From CAZYSK01 sp964649415 (GTDB lineage Bacteria; Chloroflexota; Anaerolineae; B4-G1), in the NCBI GenBank assembly GCA_964649415.1, contig CAZYSK010000114.1, forward strand, positions 1 through 15,874: a stretch of 15,874 nucleotides of DNA. Reading direction: 5' to 3'. Numbering within the stretch: position 1 is the first letter of the stretch; each line of letters opens with the position of its first letter. Positions 1 to 7,470 of the stretch are shown here, piece after piece. The notes beneath the pieces were generated by a model. The model saw nothing but the letters and a program-made list of their open reading frames with translations, had not been told where the DNA came from and searched no databases. Made by a program: the position numbers and the translations under genes.

Positions 1-3000
1 AATCTTGTAAGCCACAATGACCTTACCATCATTTTCTCTCCGACAAACTGCTAGAGCGTCTTGTACCTGTGCAGGGCGTCCATGCTCGTCGGGCGAGATG
101 ATGGCTGCCTCTCCGGCGGCATCGGTGACGTGGATTCTGCCATAAGCGTCGTAGGTGTAGCTGATACGTTCAGCGCCGCCGTCAAGCTGCTCCTCAGACA
201 GTCGCCCCAGCCCCTCGAAGTCATAGTATCGGTGCGTGCTGTCAGGATAGGTGATGGAGCGCAGTGCATGATCCGTGGGCTGCCCACTGGGAGAATTGTA
301 CGTGTAAGTGATGATCCGGTTCCCCGGTGTTGTGACAGTCAACAGGTGTTCTCCCGTGGCGTCGTAGCCGTACTCGGTCACCCGGCCGACGTGGTCGGTG
401 AGACGGAAGATGCGCCCGTGAGTATCATACTCAAGCTCAAATGCGTCGCCGCTAGAGTGCCCGATTTCGATCAATTGACCGCTCCCGTTGTAGACGGCGG
501 TGATGCGGTTGCCGTTTGGTTCTTCTACATAGTCCAACTGTCCGTCTGTCCGGAACCGATAAACGCTGCCATCGTTCTCAGTGAGCGCAAAGGTATCACC
601 ATCGTAGGTCAGGATGCCACAGTCTCCGGGCAAAGCGGTGTAAGTGCCATCACCATTGCTGGGAAAAAGCCGGGTGAAACTGCCTGGCCAGTGCAGTAAG
701 ATATCTCCGTTGCTGTGCTCCTCTAGATAGATGTCGAATCTATGACTCCAACCACGTCCCAGCGGTCCCAGATAGAACCGCCCCTCCAAGCTGCCGGGGA
801 ATACTCGCTCAAACTGAAGCGGCATCCCAGGGGCTGGCGCGTAAGCATCTAGGCTGTCGGCCAACATCCTCCGGGGATTCATACCCAGGACCTTGCGCAC
901 CTCGAAACGGAAAAGCTCTCGGGCACTGTACACAATGCGGCCCAGGGAACTCAAATAACCGGCATTATCTGCCAAGGACTGGCGGTAATCGCCCCAGGTA
1001 TCCCCAATCTGCGCCGTCAGATTCGGCCACAGGACATCCCAAACCTCAGGATCCACATCTGGTGGTCGGATGTCGTCTTCAACCTCATCCCAATCAATGG
1101 GGATGGTGTCCGAAATCATGATTGCCAAATCAAAGTCCAACATCTGGTGCGGGCCTGCGTCTGAGGGGACATGGAAGTAGATGGGAATGCGGCCGGATGT
1201 GTCGGGGGATAACGAACCAGCATATCCATCCGGATTGAGCCCCATCACCTGAGCCGGCCCGTCTTCAAACGGCTCCTGGTCGGCCAGTCGCATCGGCACA
1301 CTGTCGGCACTGCTGATGACAAACAGAGGCGCCGACATATCCGCGTCGCCCGTGTTGGCGTAGTCCAGCCACAGGATGAAGGTACGGTCCGGACGCACAA
1401 ACTCCGGCGCATCCAGAGATGCTTCCAGCTGCGGCCCAACCCCACCAGCGAACACTTCAAAGGCTGTCGTTAACGCCTCTTCCGTACTATCAGGCCAAAT
1501 CACGACAGCGTCATAGATGCCAGGCTTTACACCTGTGAGGTCAAAATGCGCCGACATCGCTGTTGAGGATAGTTGGATCACGTCATTGGCCACAAGCGTT
1601 GGAGAGCCGGAGCGGCGTAATTCTACATGCATACCATTGGCAAATCCCAGTCCCTGCACGGCGAGCGTGACCTGGCCCGCGTTGCCAACCGAGCGAGGTC
1701 TCACATCGGAAAGGTGCCGGTCGACGGTGCGGGCAATGACGGTGTAAGTCCCTTGTTGGCCAATGATATCCCAACCAAGTACGCTAAGGTAATAGGAGTC
1801 CTGTCGGGTGGGAGATACGAGCAGTTCGTAGGTTCCTGACGCCGTTGGCTTGGTTGCTTGAAAGTCGCGTTGTGCTCGTGAAGGCAAGTCATCCAGCCGA
1901 CCATACAGCCAGATCTGCCCGATACCACTCTGCGGGGTCACTTGAACCAAGAGATTCTCTCCTGCATCAATCTCAAGTACATAGTCACTGTATGCAAGAG
2001 ATTCTACCGAATCCTCCAGCGCGTTCCCCAGCGACAGTGACGTTACCTGTCGATCTCGATGAGTAAGCGGCGCCTTTGTTGCGTGCCCTCTTTCATCAAA
2101 GAGTACAACCTCTCCTTGATGTCCGGAATGTAGGTCAAAATCAAGCTCTGCACAATAGTGACCGGATGCATCAACGTCATACCATTGATTGTCAAACACA
2201 TCCCAAAGCCTCATTTTCACTTCAGAGTTGGGGGGCGCGATCCCGCAGATGGCGTCGGCGTAGAAATCCATAACACCTGTGAGCGTTTCGACCGTCATCG
2301 CTGTTGCCCGGCCGTCAGCCGTCACGGTGATTGTGTCTCCCTGCCTGATGGTTACAGGTTGAGTGCCGTCGTAGATTTCGGCTAGATAATTGCCGTCATG
2401 GTAGGCGGTGGCTGTGCCCGTACCTTTGATGCGATCGTTCGCTACGGTTACCTCCACATCCACATTGGGCTTTGTTCGACCCCATACAGCGCTGCCTTCG
2501 CCATACGTCTCGATTTGCAGCCAATGGCGAACAATGCCGATGAAGTTACCTTGCTCGTTCCGATACCAGATCCCGACCATATGACCATCTCTGATGTCGA
2601 AATCTGCAACGTGCAACGTGTAACTGCCATCCGCCTGGACAGTGTCCTCGAAGTCCCCAGGCCAGTAGGAGAGATTCCATATCTCTGCCTGGACTTCCTG
2701 ACCTTCGAGAGCACTAGGCACGCTTCCGGTAATCGCGTCTGCTGCAATATCTACATCGCCGGTCATAGGGACAACCTCGGCCGTGATCACCAAGGTTTCA
2801 TCAACAGTCACCGAAACGACATCGCCTATTGCGATGTCTATCCAATTGTCATCCTGGTCACGGACTTCAGTCAAAAACCATCGCTGCTCATCGCTTAATG
2901 CAGAGCGTGTTCCCTTGATACTTCCCTGGGAGTCAAACACCACTACCTCAACTTCGGCATTGGGTAACGGAGTTGGTCCAGCTACCCAGTTGTGGTCTTG

Positions 3001-4317
3001 ATTCACTTCAATAAAAGGAACGAGGGAGAACTCGGAAGTATTCCCTTGCGAGTCAGTTGCTGTGGCTGTGACATAGGTTTCCTGGAAAGACGAGCCTTGA
3101 GCAAAGAGCCAGTTTCCGCTCGCATCGGCGATCGTAGTTCCCTCGTAGATCAGGCCCTCATCCTCATCATCGGAGAAGACCTCGATCGTGCACGATGCAC
3201 AGGCTGTCCCAGCCACAGTTCCAGCTCCCCGATCAATGCTGGTGATCACCGGTGCAGACAGTTCCAGGTTGCCGCCAGCTCTGAGTTCGATCCCCTGATG
3301 ATCGTTGCTGTGAATGGAGTTCTGAGTGACGGTGTTACTGACCGTATCATTGTTCAAGATGTGGACTCCGTACCATCTATTGCTTCCAATGACGTTATCC
3401 GGACCAATCCTGTTTCTCTGCGCGCCCAGCGAAACCTCAATCCCAACGTCGTTGGATAGCGAGTTTGCACCGGTGCTGTCTACCCCGATGTAGTTGCCCG
3501 CTACCACGTTGCCGTTTGTCCCTGGTTGCCAGATACCAATACCATTTATATTGCCACCAATGACATTCCGTTCGCTCGGCGCGTCCCCGCCGATCGTGTT
3601 GAAACTGGCACCGTTGCCAATCACGATGCCAGTTCCTCTGTGAGGATTAGCGACAGCAACTGCACCACTGGCGTCTGTGCCGACGAAATTGCCGCTAACC
3701 GTGTTGTGATTGGTCCCCACATCCCATATGCCCACATCATTCCAGACATTGCCACTTATGACATTACGTTCGCCGGGTTCATCACCACCGATGAGATTGT
3801 AGCTGGCGCCGACGCTGATGACGATGCCGTTCCCATGGTTGCCTAGAGCAGTTGTCCCGCTAGCATCGGTGCCAATGTAGTTGCCGCTGACGGCGTTATA
3901 CTTTGCGCCGTTGGTGATCTCCACTCCGTCGTTTGGGAAGCGGATGATTTGCAGGCCCTTGATGGTGTTGCTATCAGAAGTGATGCGAAGGCCATCGCCG
4001 TCTGACACGCTGCTGCCATCAATGATGACGCCAGCATTGCTGGCGTCAATGGTCAGGTTCCCCTGGGTGATGGTGGGCAACGGCCCACTGGTGAGCGCAA
4101 TAGTGACCGGGCTGCTCGGCGGGAAAACGGCGGTATCAAACGTAATCGTATCGCCATTCACTGCGTCCAACATCGCCTGACGCAGGGTGCCCGGACCGTT
4201 GTCGGCAATGCTAGTCACGGTCAGCGTGGCCGCTCGCGTGGTGCGCCCACCGACGACGAACAAAGTCACCAGGAGCGTGCTCACCCCCACTAATCCTAGG
4301 ATCCGTCGCTTTTTCAT
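1..4317 (-). CDS. Giant exported beta-helix / Ig-like / RHS (YD-repeat) protein, C-terminus outside window
   Basis: The minus strand is open without a stop from ATG 4317 to base 1, 1439 codons, and continues beyond the left edge. The start has a Shine-Dalgarno (GAGGAG) about 9 nt upstream; an in-frame ATG lies 3 codons earlier but overlaps that site. Residues 1-29 form a signal peptide (KKRR, then a hydrophobic run). Residues ~32-350 are a right-handed beta-helix with ~64-residue repeats beginning near 143, 206 and 270 (GNYIGTDASG, GNFVGTDASG, GNYIGVDSTG; also NLIGG, NTIGG). Then come an Ig-like segment (~350-430), beta-rich repeats (~436-770), a segment resembling a bacterial prepeptidase C-terminal domain (~774-861) and an IPT/TIG-like segment (~866-950). 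From ~1135 the protein resembles the RHS N-terminal region (LGPLGRGWSHRFD) followed by YD-type repeats (YDTHGRIFRLTD, YGYDATGEHL, YTYDAYGRIHVTD). It is probably secreted or surface-bound. RHS proteins often end in a variable toxin or effector domain, which is not visible here. The RHS and helix calls are strong; the middle domain names are tentative. Confidence 0.9.
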   Translation of the reverse strand, partial: MKKRRILGLVGVSTLLVTLFVVGGRTTRAATLTVTSIADNGPGTLRQAMLDAVNGDTITFDTAVFPPSSPVTIALTSGPLPTITQGNLTIDASNAGVIIDGSSVSDGDGLRITSDSNTIKGLQIIRFPNDGVEITNGAKYNAVSGNYIGTDASGTTALGNHGNGIVISVGASYNLIGGDEPGERNVISGNVWNDVGIWDVGTNHNTVSGNFVGTDASGAVAVANPHRGTGIVIGNGASFNTIGGDAPSERNVIGGNINGIGIWQPGTNGNVVAGNYIGVDSTGANSLSNDVGIEVSLGAQRNRIGPDNVIGSNRWYGVHILNNDTVSNTVTQNSIHSNDHQGIELRAGGNLELSAPVITSIDRGAGTVAGTACASCTIEVFSDDEDEGLIYEGTTIADASGNWLFAQGSSFQETYVTATATDSQGNTSEFSLVPFIEVNQDHNWVAGPTPLPNAEVEVVVFDSQGSIKGTRSALSDEQRWFLTEVRDQDDNWIDIAIGDVVSVTVDETLVITAEVVPMTGDVDIAADAITGSVPSALEGQEVQAEIWNLSYWPGDFEDTVQADGSYTLHVADFDIRDGHMVGIWYRNEQGNFIGIVRHWLQIETYGEGSAVWGRTKPNVDVEVTVANDRIKGTGTATAYHDGNYLAEIYDGTQPVTIRQGDTITVTADGRATAMTVETLTGVMDFYADAICGIAPPNSEVKMRLWDVFDNQWYDVDASGHYCAELDFDLHSGHQGEVVLFDERGHATKAPLTHRDRQVTSLSLGNALEDSVESLAYSDYVLEIDAGENLLVQVTPQSGIGQIWLYGRLDDLPSRAQRDFQATKPTASGTYELLVSPTRQDSYYLSVLGWDIIGQQGTYTVIARTVDRHLSDVRPRSVGNAGQVTLAVQGLGFANGMHVELRRSGSPTLVANDVIQLSSTAMSAHFDLTGVKPGIYDAVVIWPDSTEEALTTAFEVFAGGVGPQLEASLDAPEFVRPDRTFILWLDYANTGDADMSAPLFVISSADSVPMRLADQEPFEDGPAQVMGLNPDGYAGSLSPDTSGRIPIYFHVPSDAGPHQMLDFDLAIMISDTIPIDWDEVEDDIRPPDVDPEVWDVLWPNLTAQIGDTWGDYRQSLADNAGYLSSLGRIVYSARELFRFEVRKVLGMNPRRMLADSLDAYAPAPGMPLQFERVFPGSLEGRFYLGPLGRGWSHRFDIYLEEHSNGDILLHWPGSFTRLFPSNGDGTYTALPGDCGILTYDGDTFALTENDGSVYRFRTDGQLDYVEEPNGNRITAVYNGSGQLIEIGHSSGDAFELEYDTHGRIFRLTDHVGRVTEYGYDATGEHLLTVTTPGNRIITYTYNSPSGQPTDHALRSITYPDSTHRYYDFEGLGRLSEEQLDGGAERISYTYDAYGRIHVTDAAGEAAIISPDEHGRPAQVQDALAVCRRENDGKVIVAYKI

Positions 4318-4448
4318 TTTCTGCATCTCCTCATATTTAACGGTAGCTCTACAGAAGAAACGCAACACAGAAGAACAGCAGTGGCAAGTGCTTGATTGAT
4401 GACGGTATACTCCTGATTGATCAAGGAAGGATATCGCGACCAGAGAGA

Positions 4449-4820
4449 ATCAAGGTTCCTCGCTGCTCAAAGTGCGGCAGTATTAGCATCACAAGGAATG
4501 GGCACGATTACCAAAGGTGCTCAGAAACCTCATTGCAGAGCTTGCAGTGCCTATGGCACTCTGGACAAGAAACGCGTATCTGCCGAAGCTTAGCGGAAAC
4601 AGGTTCTAGACGCCCACTCCGAGTGTGCCAGTGCGCGAGGTATTGAACGGGGCTTCTGTGTTTCGCGCTGCTATCTCGCTTGTTGATTGCTGGAAACAGT
4701 AGTCCGCCTGCTAGCTAGCGTTATCTGTCATAATTGGTCAAATGGCACCCTGGCGACGTCCCCGAACTGGACTAGCTATGGGCATTTGTGTTGAAAGAGA
4801 GCTAAAAACGCTGGACTAGG
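4449..4820 (+). pseudogene. Decayed IS1-family transposase (InsA/InsB-like remnant)
   Basis: Three reading-frame pieces join into an IS1-type transposase. From 4449 a zinc-ribbon start reads CSKCGSISITRNG. An extra G near 4500 shifts the frame, after which GTITKGAQKPHCRACSAYG completes the second Cys pair (CxxC). After a TAG at 4591 the same frame gives RKQVLDAHSECASARGIERG followed by FCVSRCYL, an HTH like that of InsA. From 4755, in a frame shifted by -1, DVPELD*LWAFV reproduces the InsB catalytic DExW region with the Glu codon replaced by TAG, then KES*KRW. Similarity stops at about 4814, so most of InsB, including the other catalytic acids, is missing. No terminal inverted repeats were recognised. 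The element is dead. It lies between the RHS gene start and the 23-bp repeat array, consistent with an insertion-prone junction. Confidence 0.75.
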
Positions 4821-5040
4821 CAAAGGGAGCGGGCAAATGCAACAACGTCTGATGGGCTCTATGGGGTGGCAAGGACCGTCTCACGAGCGCAAGAAGAACA
4901 AACTCCAGCACCAGGCCCGCCACGATGGACTCCCCGGCGTTCACAGTCTCCTCCCGAGTAGGTCTGTTCAGGTAGTGTCGCTCGATGTTATGCAATGCGG
5001 CGCGAAGCCTGCTCCGCTGTCCAACACCATTGTACCACAA
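4816..5040 (-). other. Unrecognised 74-codon ORF, possible gene fragment
   Basis: A minus-strand ORF of 74 codons opens at a TTG (5040) and ends with a TAG at the edge of the IS1 remnant. The predicted peptide contains HNIERHYLNRPTREETVNAG and a hydrophobic stretch, IVAGLVLEFVLLALV. I do not recognise the family. An extended -10 (TG-G-TACAAT, 5029-5037) lies at its beginning, but no Shine-Dalgarno is visible. It could be the remaining part of a mobile-element passenger gene or simply an open frame by chance. The plus strand over the same bases has an ORF with no recognisable features. Confidence 0.25.
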
Positions 5041-5052
5041 GACACCCCCGTT
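5029..5052 (-). promoter_or_regulatory. Possible extended -10 promoter on the minus strand
   Basis: Reading the minus strand, TGGTACAAT (TG at 5036-5037, TACAAT at 5029-5034) is an extended -10. The best -35 candidate is a weak CAGACA some 18 nt upstream, inside the first 23-bp repeat's flank. It would transcribe toward the unrecognised ORF at 4816-5040. The -35 is poor, so confidence is low. Confidence 0.3.
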
Positions 5053-5056
5053 TGTC

Positions 5057-5132
5057 TGTAGGGAAAGTTTGGCATTTGTTGTAGGGAAAGCGTGGCAATT
5101 CTTGTAGGGAAAGTGCTGATAACCGTGTAGGG
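5057..5132 (+). repeat. Four 23-bp direct repeats, likely transposon-end binding sites
   Basis: TGTAGGG starts at 5057, 5080, 5103 and 5126, an exact 23-bp period. Copies 1-3 share TGTAGGGAAAG, copies 1 and 2 also share TGGCA further in, and copy 4 keeps only the first seven bases. Arrays of ~20-23-bp direct repeats beginning with TGT are typical of the ends of transposons that use DDE/integrase-type transposases (IS21-like and Tn7-like families have multiple terminal repeats). No matching transposase or second end is present in the window, so this is probably an orphan end. The uniform spacing without unique spacers argues against CRISPR. Confidence 0.7.
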
Positions 5133-5199
5133 CGGCCCCGATTCCCGCACAGGGTCAGGCGGTGGATGTGTGATTCAAACGGCACCGGGTTCGCGCCGC

Positions 5200-6552
5200 T
5201 CAGTCGCCGATCACGTCCCGCCGCAGCCGCAAAGCCCACGCCACCGCCCCTAGCGCCACCAGCGCTACCACACCGCCCAACGCCCAGATGCCCCCCGGCC
5301 AGTCCAGCGCGCGTTCGGACGCGGCCGGCGTTGGGGTGGGCGGCGGCGTGGCGGTCGCGCTCGCGGGAGGAGCGTGTACCGGAATCCGGGTGGACGTGGG
5401 GACGGGTGTGGATGTGGGAATGAGGGAGGGTGCGGGCGATGGAGTGGGACTGGGAGTGCCGGTGGGCGTGGGCACCGGCGTGTCTGTGATGGGCGGCGCT
5501 GCTGCCTGCTGCAATGCCTCGGTGGGCGCGGGGGTTTCGGTCGGAGGTGGGGGCTCCGTGGGCGCTTCGCTTAGGACCGCCGGCGACGCTCCCTGCCGGT
5601 AGGCCGCCGCCATCTCGGAGGTGAGGTTGAGGTAGAAGTCGCCGTACCCCGCCGACGTCTCGATCTCCGTGCCCTCGCGCCACTCGTTGTAGCTGGTGAT
5701 GATGACCCAATCGGCGCCGCTGCGAACGGCCCCGTCCCAGCACTGGCGGTAGTATTGCCCGCCCGCCCGTGGCCGGACGAAGGCGTCGGCCCGGCCCGTG
5801 TTCAGGTCGTCGTATCCCGGCATCACCGTCGCTACCCAGTACCTCGGGGCTGCGTGCTCCTCGCTCCAGTCGCGCACCCGCGCGCCCCAACGCACCAGCG
5901 TCCCCGCCGGGTCGTCGGCCCAGGCCACGCTGTACAGGTGGTTGCCGTCGAACGGCCCCAGGTACGATAGGTCCGTGCCTTCCATGATCCACAGCGACGT
6001 GTGGCCGGGGTCCGCCTGCTCGCGGATGCTGGTCCACGTGTCCACCGAGTACCGGCCCTGTCTCCAGAAGAAGACCACCGGCTTGCCATCCACCCGCAGG
6101 TAGGACGGGTGCTCGGCGTGGACGGCCAGCAGGTAGCGCAGGGAGTTCGCCACGTCGGCGGCCGAGTGGATGAACGGGCCGGTCACTTCCACGTCTGCGG
6201 CGGCGCGGAAGCCGTGGCCGGCGGAGATCTCCAGCAACTGCACGAAGTTGCTCTCGGTCTGGTTGTTCTCGACCGTCGAGCCGTACCACGACTGCACGAA
6301 GGCGTCAATGCCGGCCTGCTGTGCCTCCCGCACGTGCCGCTCGATGGCGGCCGGGTCTGTGGACGTGTAGGGGTACAGGGGGAAGTCGCCCAGCGGCAAG
6401 CTCCACGCGTCCATCCCGAACCAGGCGTAGTAGAAGGCCAGGACCAGGCGTTCGCCGGCGGCGGAGGGAGAAAATGACAAATGACAAATGAGAAATGAGA
6501 AAACACAAATCAGAAGCAATAGGCGGATGGGGATCAGCGGTTTTCTGCGCAT
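5200..6552 (-). CDS. Membrane-anchored GH99-like glycoside hydrolase
   Basis: The 450-residue protein begins with a signal peptide (residues 1-33, MRRK then a long Leu/Ile-rich core). The enzyme domain follows (~34-325). It carries FYYAWFG at ~40, an S/T-DP-AAIERH-AGIDAF-SWYG segment (~63-91) and SYNEWREGTEIE (287-298), the pattern seen in GH99/GH71-like endo-acting glycosidases and related WbsX-type proteins. Residues ~329-415 are a Pro/Thr/Ser-rich linker, then one transmembrane helix (~424-441) and a short basic tail. The enzyme is therefore displayed outside the cell on a stalk, probably cutting mannan-like or other polysaccharide; the substrate is not deducible. Start choice: two further in-frame ATGs lie 3 and 13 codons upstream, but the promoter -10 (6560-6565) overlaps or follows them, so 6552 is the first usable start and the mRNA would be leaderless. 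The linker is GC-skewed and produces long false frames on the other strand. Confidence 0.85.
   Translation of the reverse strand: MRRKPLIPIRLLLLICVFSFLICHLSFSPSAAGERLVLAFYYAWFGMDAWSLPLGDFPLYPYTSTDPAAIERHVREAQQAGIDAFVQSWYGSTVENNQTESNFVQLLEISAGHGFRAAADVEVTGPFIHSAADVANSLRYLLAVHAEHPSYLRVDGKPVVFFWRQGRYSVDTWTSIREQADPGHTSLWIMEGTDLSYLGPFDGNHLYSVAWADDPAGTLVRWGARVRDWSEEHAAPRYWVATVMPGYDDLNTGRADAFVRPRAGGQYYRQCWDGAVRSGADWVIITSYNEWREGTEIETSAGYGDFYLNLTSEMAAAYRQGASPAVLSEAPTEPPPPTETPAPTEALQQAAAPPITDTPVPTPTGTPSPTPSPAPSLIPTSTPVPTSTRIPVHAPPASATATPPPTPTPAASERALDWPGGIWALGGVVALVALGAVAWALRLRRDVIGD
6474..6510. repeat. Low-complexity ATGACAA/ATGAGAA repeat inside signal-peptide code
   Basis: Plus-strand units AATGACAA, AATGACAA, AATGAGAA, AATGAGAA follow one another at 7-8-bp spacing. 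On the minus strand they encode the FSFLICHLSF core of the GH99-like protein's signal peptide. The repeat is open in more than one frame and gives similar hydrophobic peptides in each. Confidence 0.6.
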
Positions 6553-6559
6553 GGGTATC

Positions 6560-6588
6560 ATTGTAGCAGACCGGGGCGGGATCGGCAA
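6560..6588 (-). promoter_or_regulatory. Sigma70-type promoter of the GH99-like gene, leaderless
   Basis: On the minus strand, TTGCCG (6588-6583) and TACAAT (6565-6560) are separated by exactly 17 bp, with TG two bases before the -10 region (TGCTACAAT). The expected transcription start falls at 6552-6553, on or beside the chosen ATG. No Shine-Dalgarno is needed or seen. Confidence 0.7.
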
Positions 6589-6643
6589 CACGCATCACGC
6601 AACACGTTTGACGCCTGACGTTAGACGCCCGACGTTTGACTCC
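6585..6643. repeat. Degenerate ACGCATCACGCAACACG / GACGTTTGACGCC repeat tract
   Basis: The tract runs from CAACACGCATCACGCAACACG into five near-copies of a 9-10-bp GACG(T/C)(T/C)(T/A)GAC-like unit. Related tracts occur at 7434-7443, 10413-10443 and 12965-12997 (there mainly in the complementary form, CGTCAAACGTCAAG). It is noncoding and lies between the divergent promoters. Confidence 0.55.
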
Positions 6644-6666
6644 TCTTCATTTGTGCCCCCATCTTC
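6631..6666 (+). repeat. Left copy of ~37-bp direct repeat flanking the toxin-antitoxin pair
   Basis: GACGTTTGAC, a short variable part, then CATTTGTGCCCCCATCTTC (6648-6666). The last 19 bases are identical to 7452-7470, and the first block differs by one base from 7434-7443. The two copies are about 804 bp apart and enclose the whole DUF4258/YgiT module. Confidence 0.8.
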
Positions 6667-6684
6667 TGCTCGCTGGCTCCGCTC

Positions 6685-6713
6685 TGGACAAACTGGCTGG
6701 AACGGTATACAAT
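6685..6713 (+). promoter_or_regulatory. Promoter of the toxin-antitoxin operon, near-leaderless
   Basis: TGGACA (6685-6690) and TACAAT (6708-6713) have a 17-bp spacer. The predicted transcription start is about 6720, three bases before the ATG at 6723. No Shine-Dalgarno precedes that ATG, which fits leaderless translation. The TA-module promoter may also be the operator bound by the antitoxin, but no clear palindrome was seen over it. Confidence 0.65.
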
Positions 6714-6722
6714 TGACTGGCG

Positions 6723-7052
6723 ATGGATGTTCTCGGGCTCATCCAGGAGCAGGTCACGATAGACAACTACGAGTTTTCGCTCCACGCTGAGCAGGAGCGT
6801 GAGGATGAGCACATCCTTGTCGAGGAGTTGGAGCAGAGCGTTGCATCTGGCGAATTGCTGGAGGACTATCCAGATGATCCCAGGGGGCACAGTTGTCTGA
6901 TCTTCGGTTCTTCCCAAAGCGGCCGGCCGATACACAGCGTCTGGGGGTTACTGCCTGATGGACGAGTTCGGGTGATAACCGTGTATATCCCGTTGCCACC
7001 CAAGTGGATTGACCCCAGGACGCGGAGGAGTAGACGAAATGATGCCGTGTAG
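6723..7052 (+). CDS. DUF4258 family protein, probable toxin of a toxin-antitoxin pair
   Basis: The 109-residue protein has the DUF4258 pattern: an early segment SLHAEQEREDEHI, a central VEELEQSVASGELLEDYPDD, and strands in GHSCLIFG and RPIHSVWGLLPDGRVRVITV ending in YIPLPPKWID. DUF4258 proteins have the RelE/MqsR-like small fold and are commonly encoded immediately before a YgiT-type zinc-finger antitoxin, as here. The expected role is an mRNA-cleaving or translation-inhibiting toxin, kept inactive by the neighbour. Its last 14 bases overlap the antitoxin start. The basic tail (RTRRSRRNDAV) is probably dispensable. The ATG at 6723 is the only good start after the promoter. Confidence 0.75.
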   Translation: MDVLGLIQEQVTIDNYEFSLHAEQEREDEHILVEELEQSVASGELLEDYPDDPRGHSCLIFGSSQSGRPIHSVWGLLPDGRVRVITVYIPLPPKWIDPRTRRSRRNDAV

Positions 7053-7293
7053 CTTCTGTGACGGTGAATTAGAAGAGCGACTGGTACAGTACGAATACCG
7101 TTGGGAAGGCAATATCTTCGTCTTTGAGGATGTTCCGGCCCTCGTATGCCGGCAGTGTGGAGAGAAGTACTTCGATGCCAAAGTCGTGAAAGCGATGGAA
7201 AGGGCCGTATTGGCCCAAATGGAGCCCAAACGCATCTTGCAGGTGCCTGTTTTCTCCTATCCCGACGTCGCTATGGCCTGTGAGAACGCATAG
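7039..7293 (+). CDS. YgiT-type zinc-finger protein, probable antitoxin (MqsA-like N-terminal domain)
   Basis: Two Cys pairs, PCSFCDGEL near the N-terminus and VCRQCGEKYFD near residue 45, form the YgiT/MqsA zinc-binding fold, separated by YEYRWEGNIFVFEDVPAL. The 84-residue protein lacks the C-terminal HTH DNA-binding domain of full-length MqsA, as in many short YgiT-type antitoxins. It should bind and silence the DUF4258 protein; whether it represses the operon is unclear without an HTH. Start: ATG 7039 has a strong GGAGGAG 8 nt upstream; a second ATG follows at once (7042), and an upstream TTG at 7009 lacks a Shine-Dalgarno. It overlaps the toxin gene by 14 nt, so the two are translationally coupled. 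Confidence 0.8.
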   Translation: MMPCSFCDGELEERLVQYEYRWEGNIFVFEDVPALVCRQCGEKYFDAKVVKAMERAVLAQMEPKRILQVPVFSYPDVAMACENA

Positions 7294-7433
7294 CCGTAAC
7301 CTGCCTTGTGGATGCGACACACTTACGCCTCTTGCAGGCCACGCCGGGTCTACGGCCCATCCTCGTACGACCCGTGCAACTCCATTTCTCCCTGCTTTTT
7401 GTTCCCTCCGTGATGCGCTTGCCCTGTTTGCCT

Positions 7434-7470
7434 GACGTCTGACGCCCCTCCCATTTGTGCCCCCATCTTC
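7434..7470 (+). repeat. Right copy of ~37-bp direct repeat flanking the toxin-antitoxin pair
   Basis: GACGTCTGAC plus CATTTGTGCCCCCATCTTC (7452-7470), paired with 6631-6666. The TTGTGC inside this copy (7455-7460) serves as the -35 of the next promoter. The rest of 7294-7433 shows no gene or clear signal. Confidence 0.8.

Noticed and set aside
61..699. 212-codon plus-strand ORF
   Set aside because: It lies opposite the RHS reading frame, its peptide has no recognisable motif, and the minus frame gives clear YD repeats over the same bases.
4325..4380. Promoter of the RHS gene
   Set aside because: TTGCGT and TTAAAT are present on the minus strand, but the spacer is 19 bp and both boxes are poor, so no call is made.
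5057..5132. CRISPR-like array
   Set aside because: The period is 23 bp with no unique spacers of 25 bp or more between conserved repeats, and no cas gene is present.
5166..5602. Gly/Val/Arg-rich plus-strand ORFs
   Set aside because: They are the complement of the Pro/Thr linker code of the GH99-like protein and have low-complexity sequence only.
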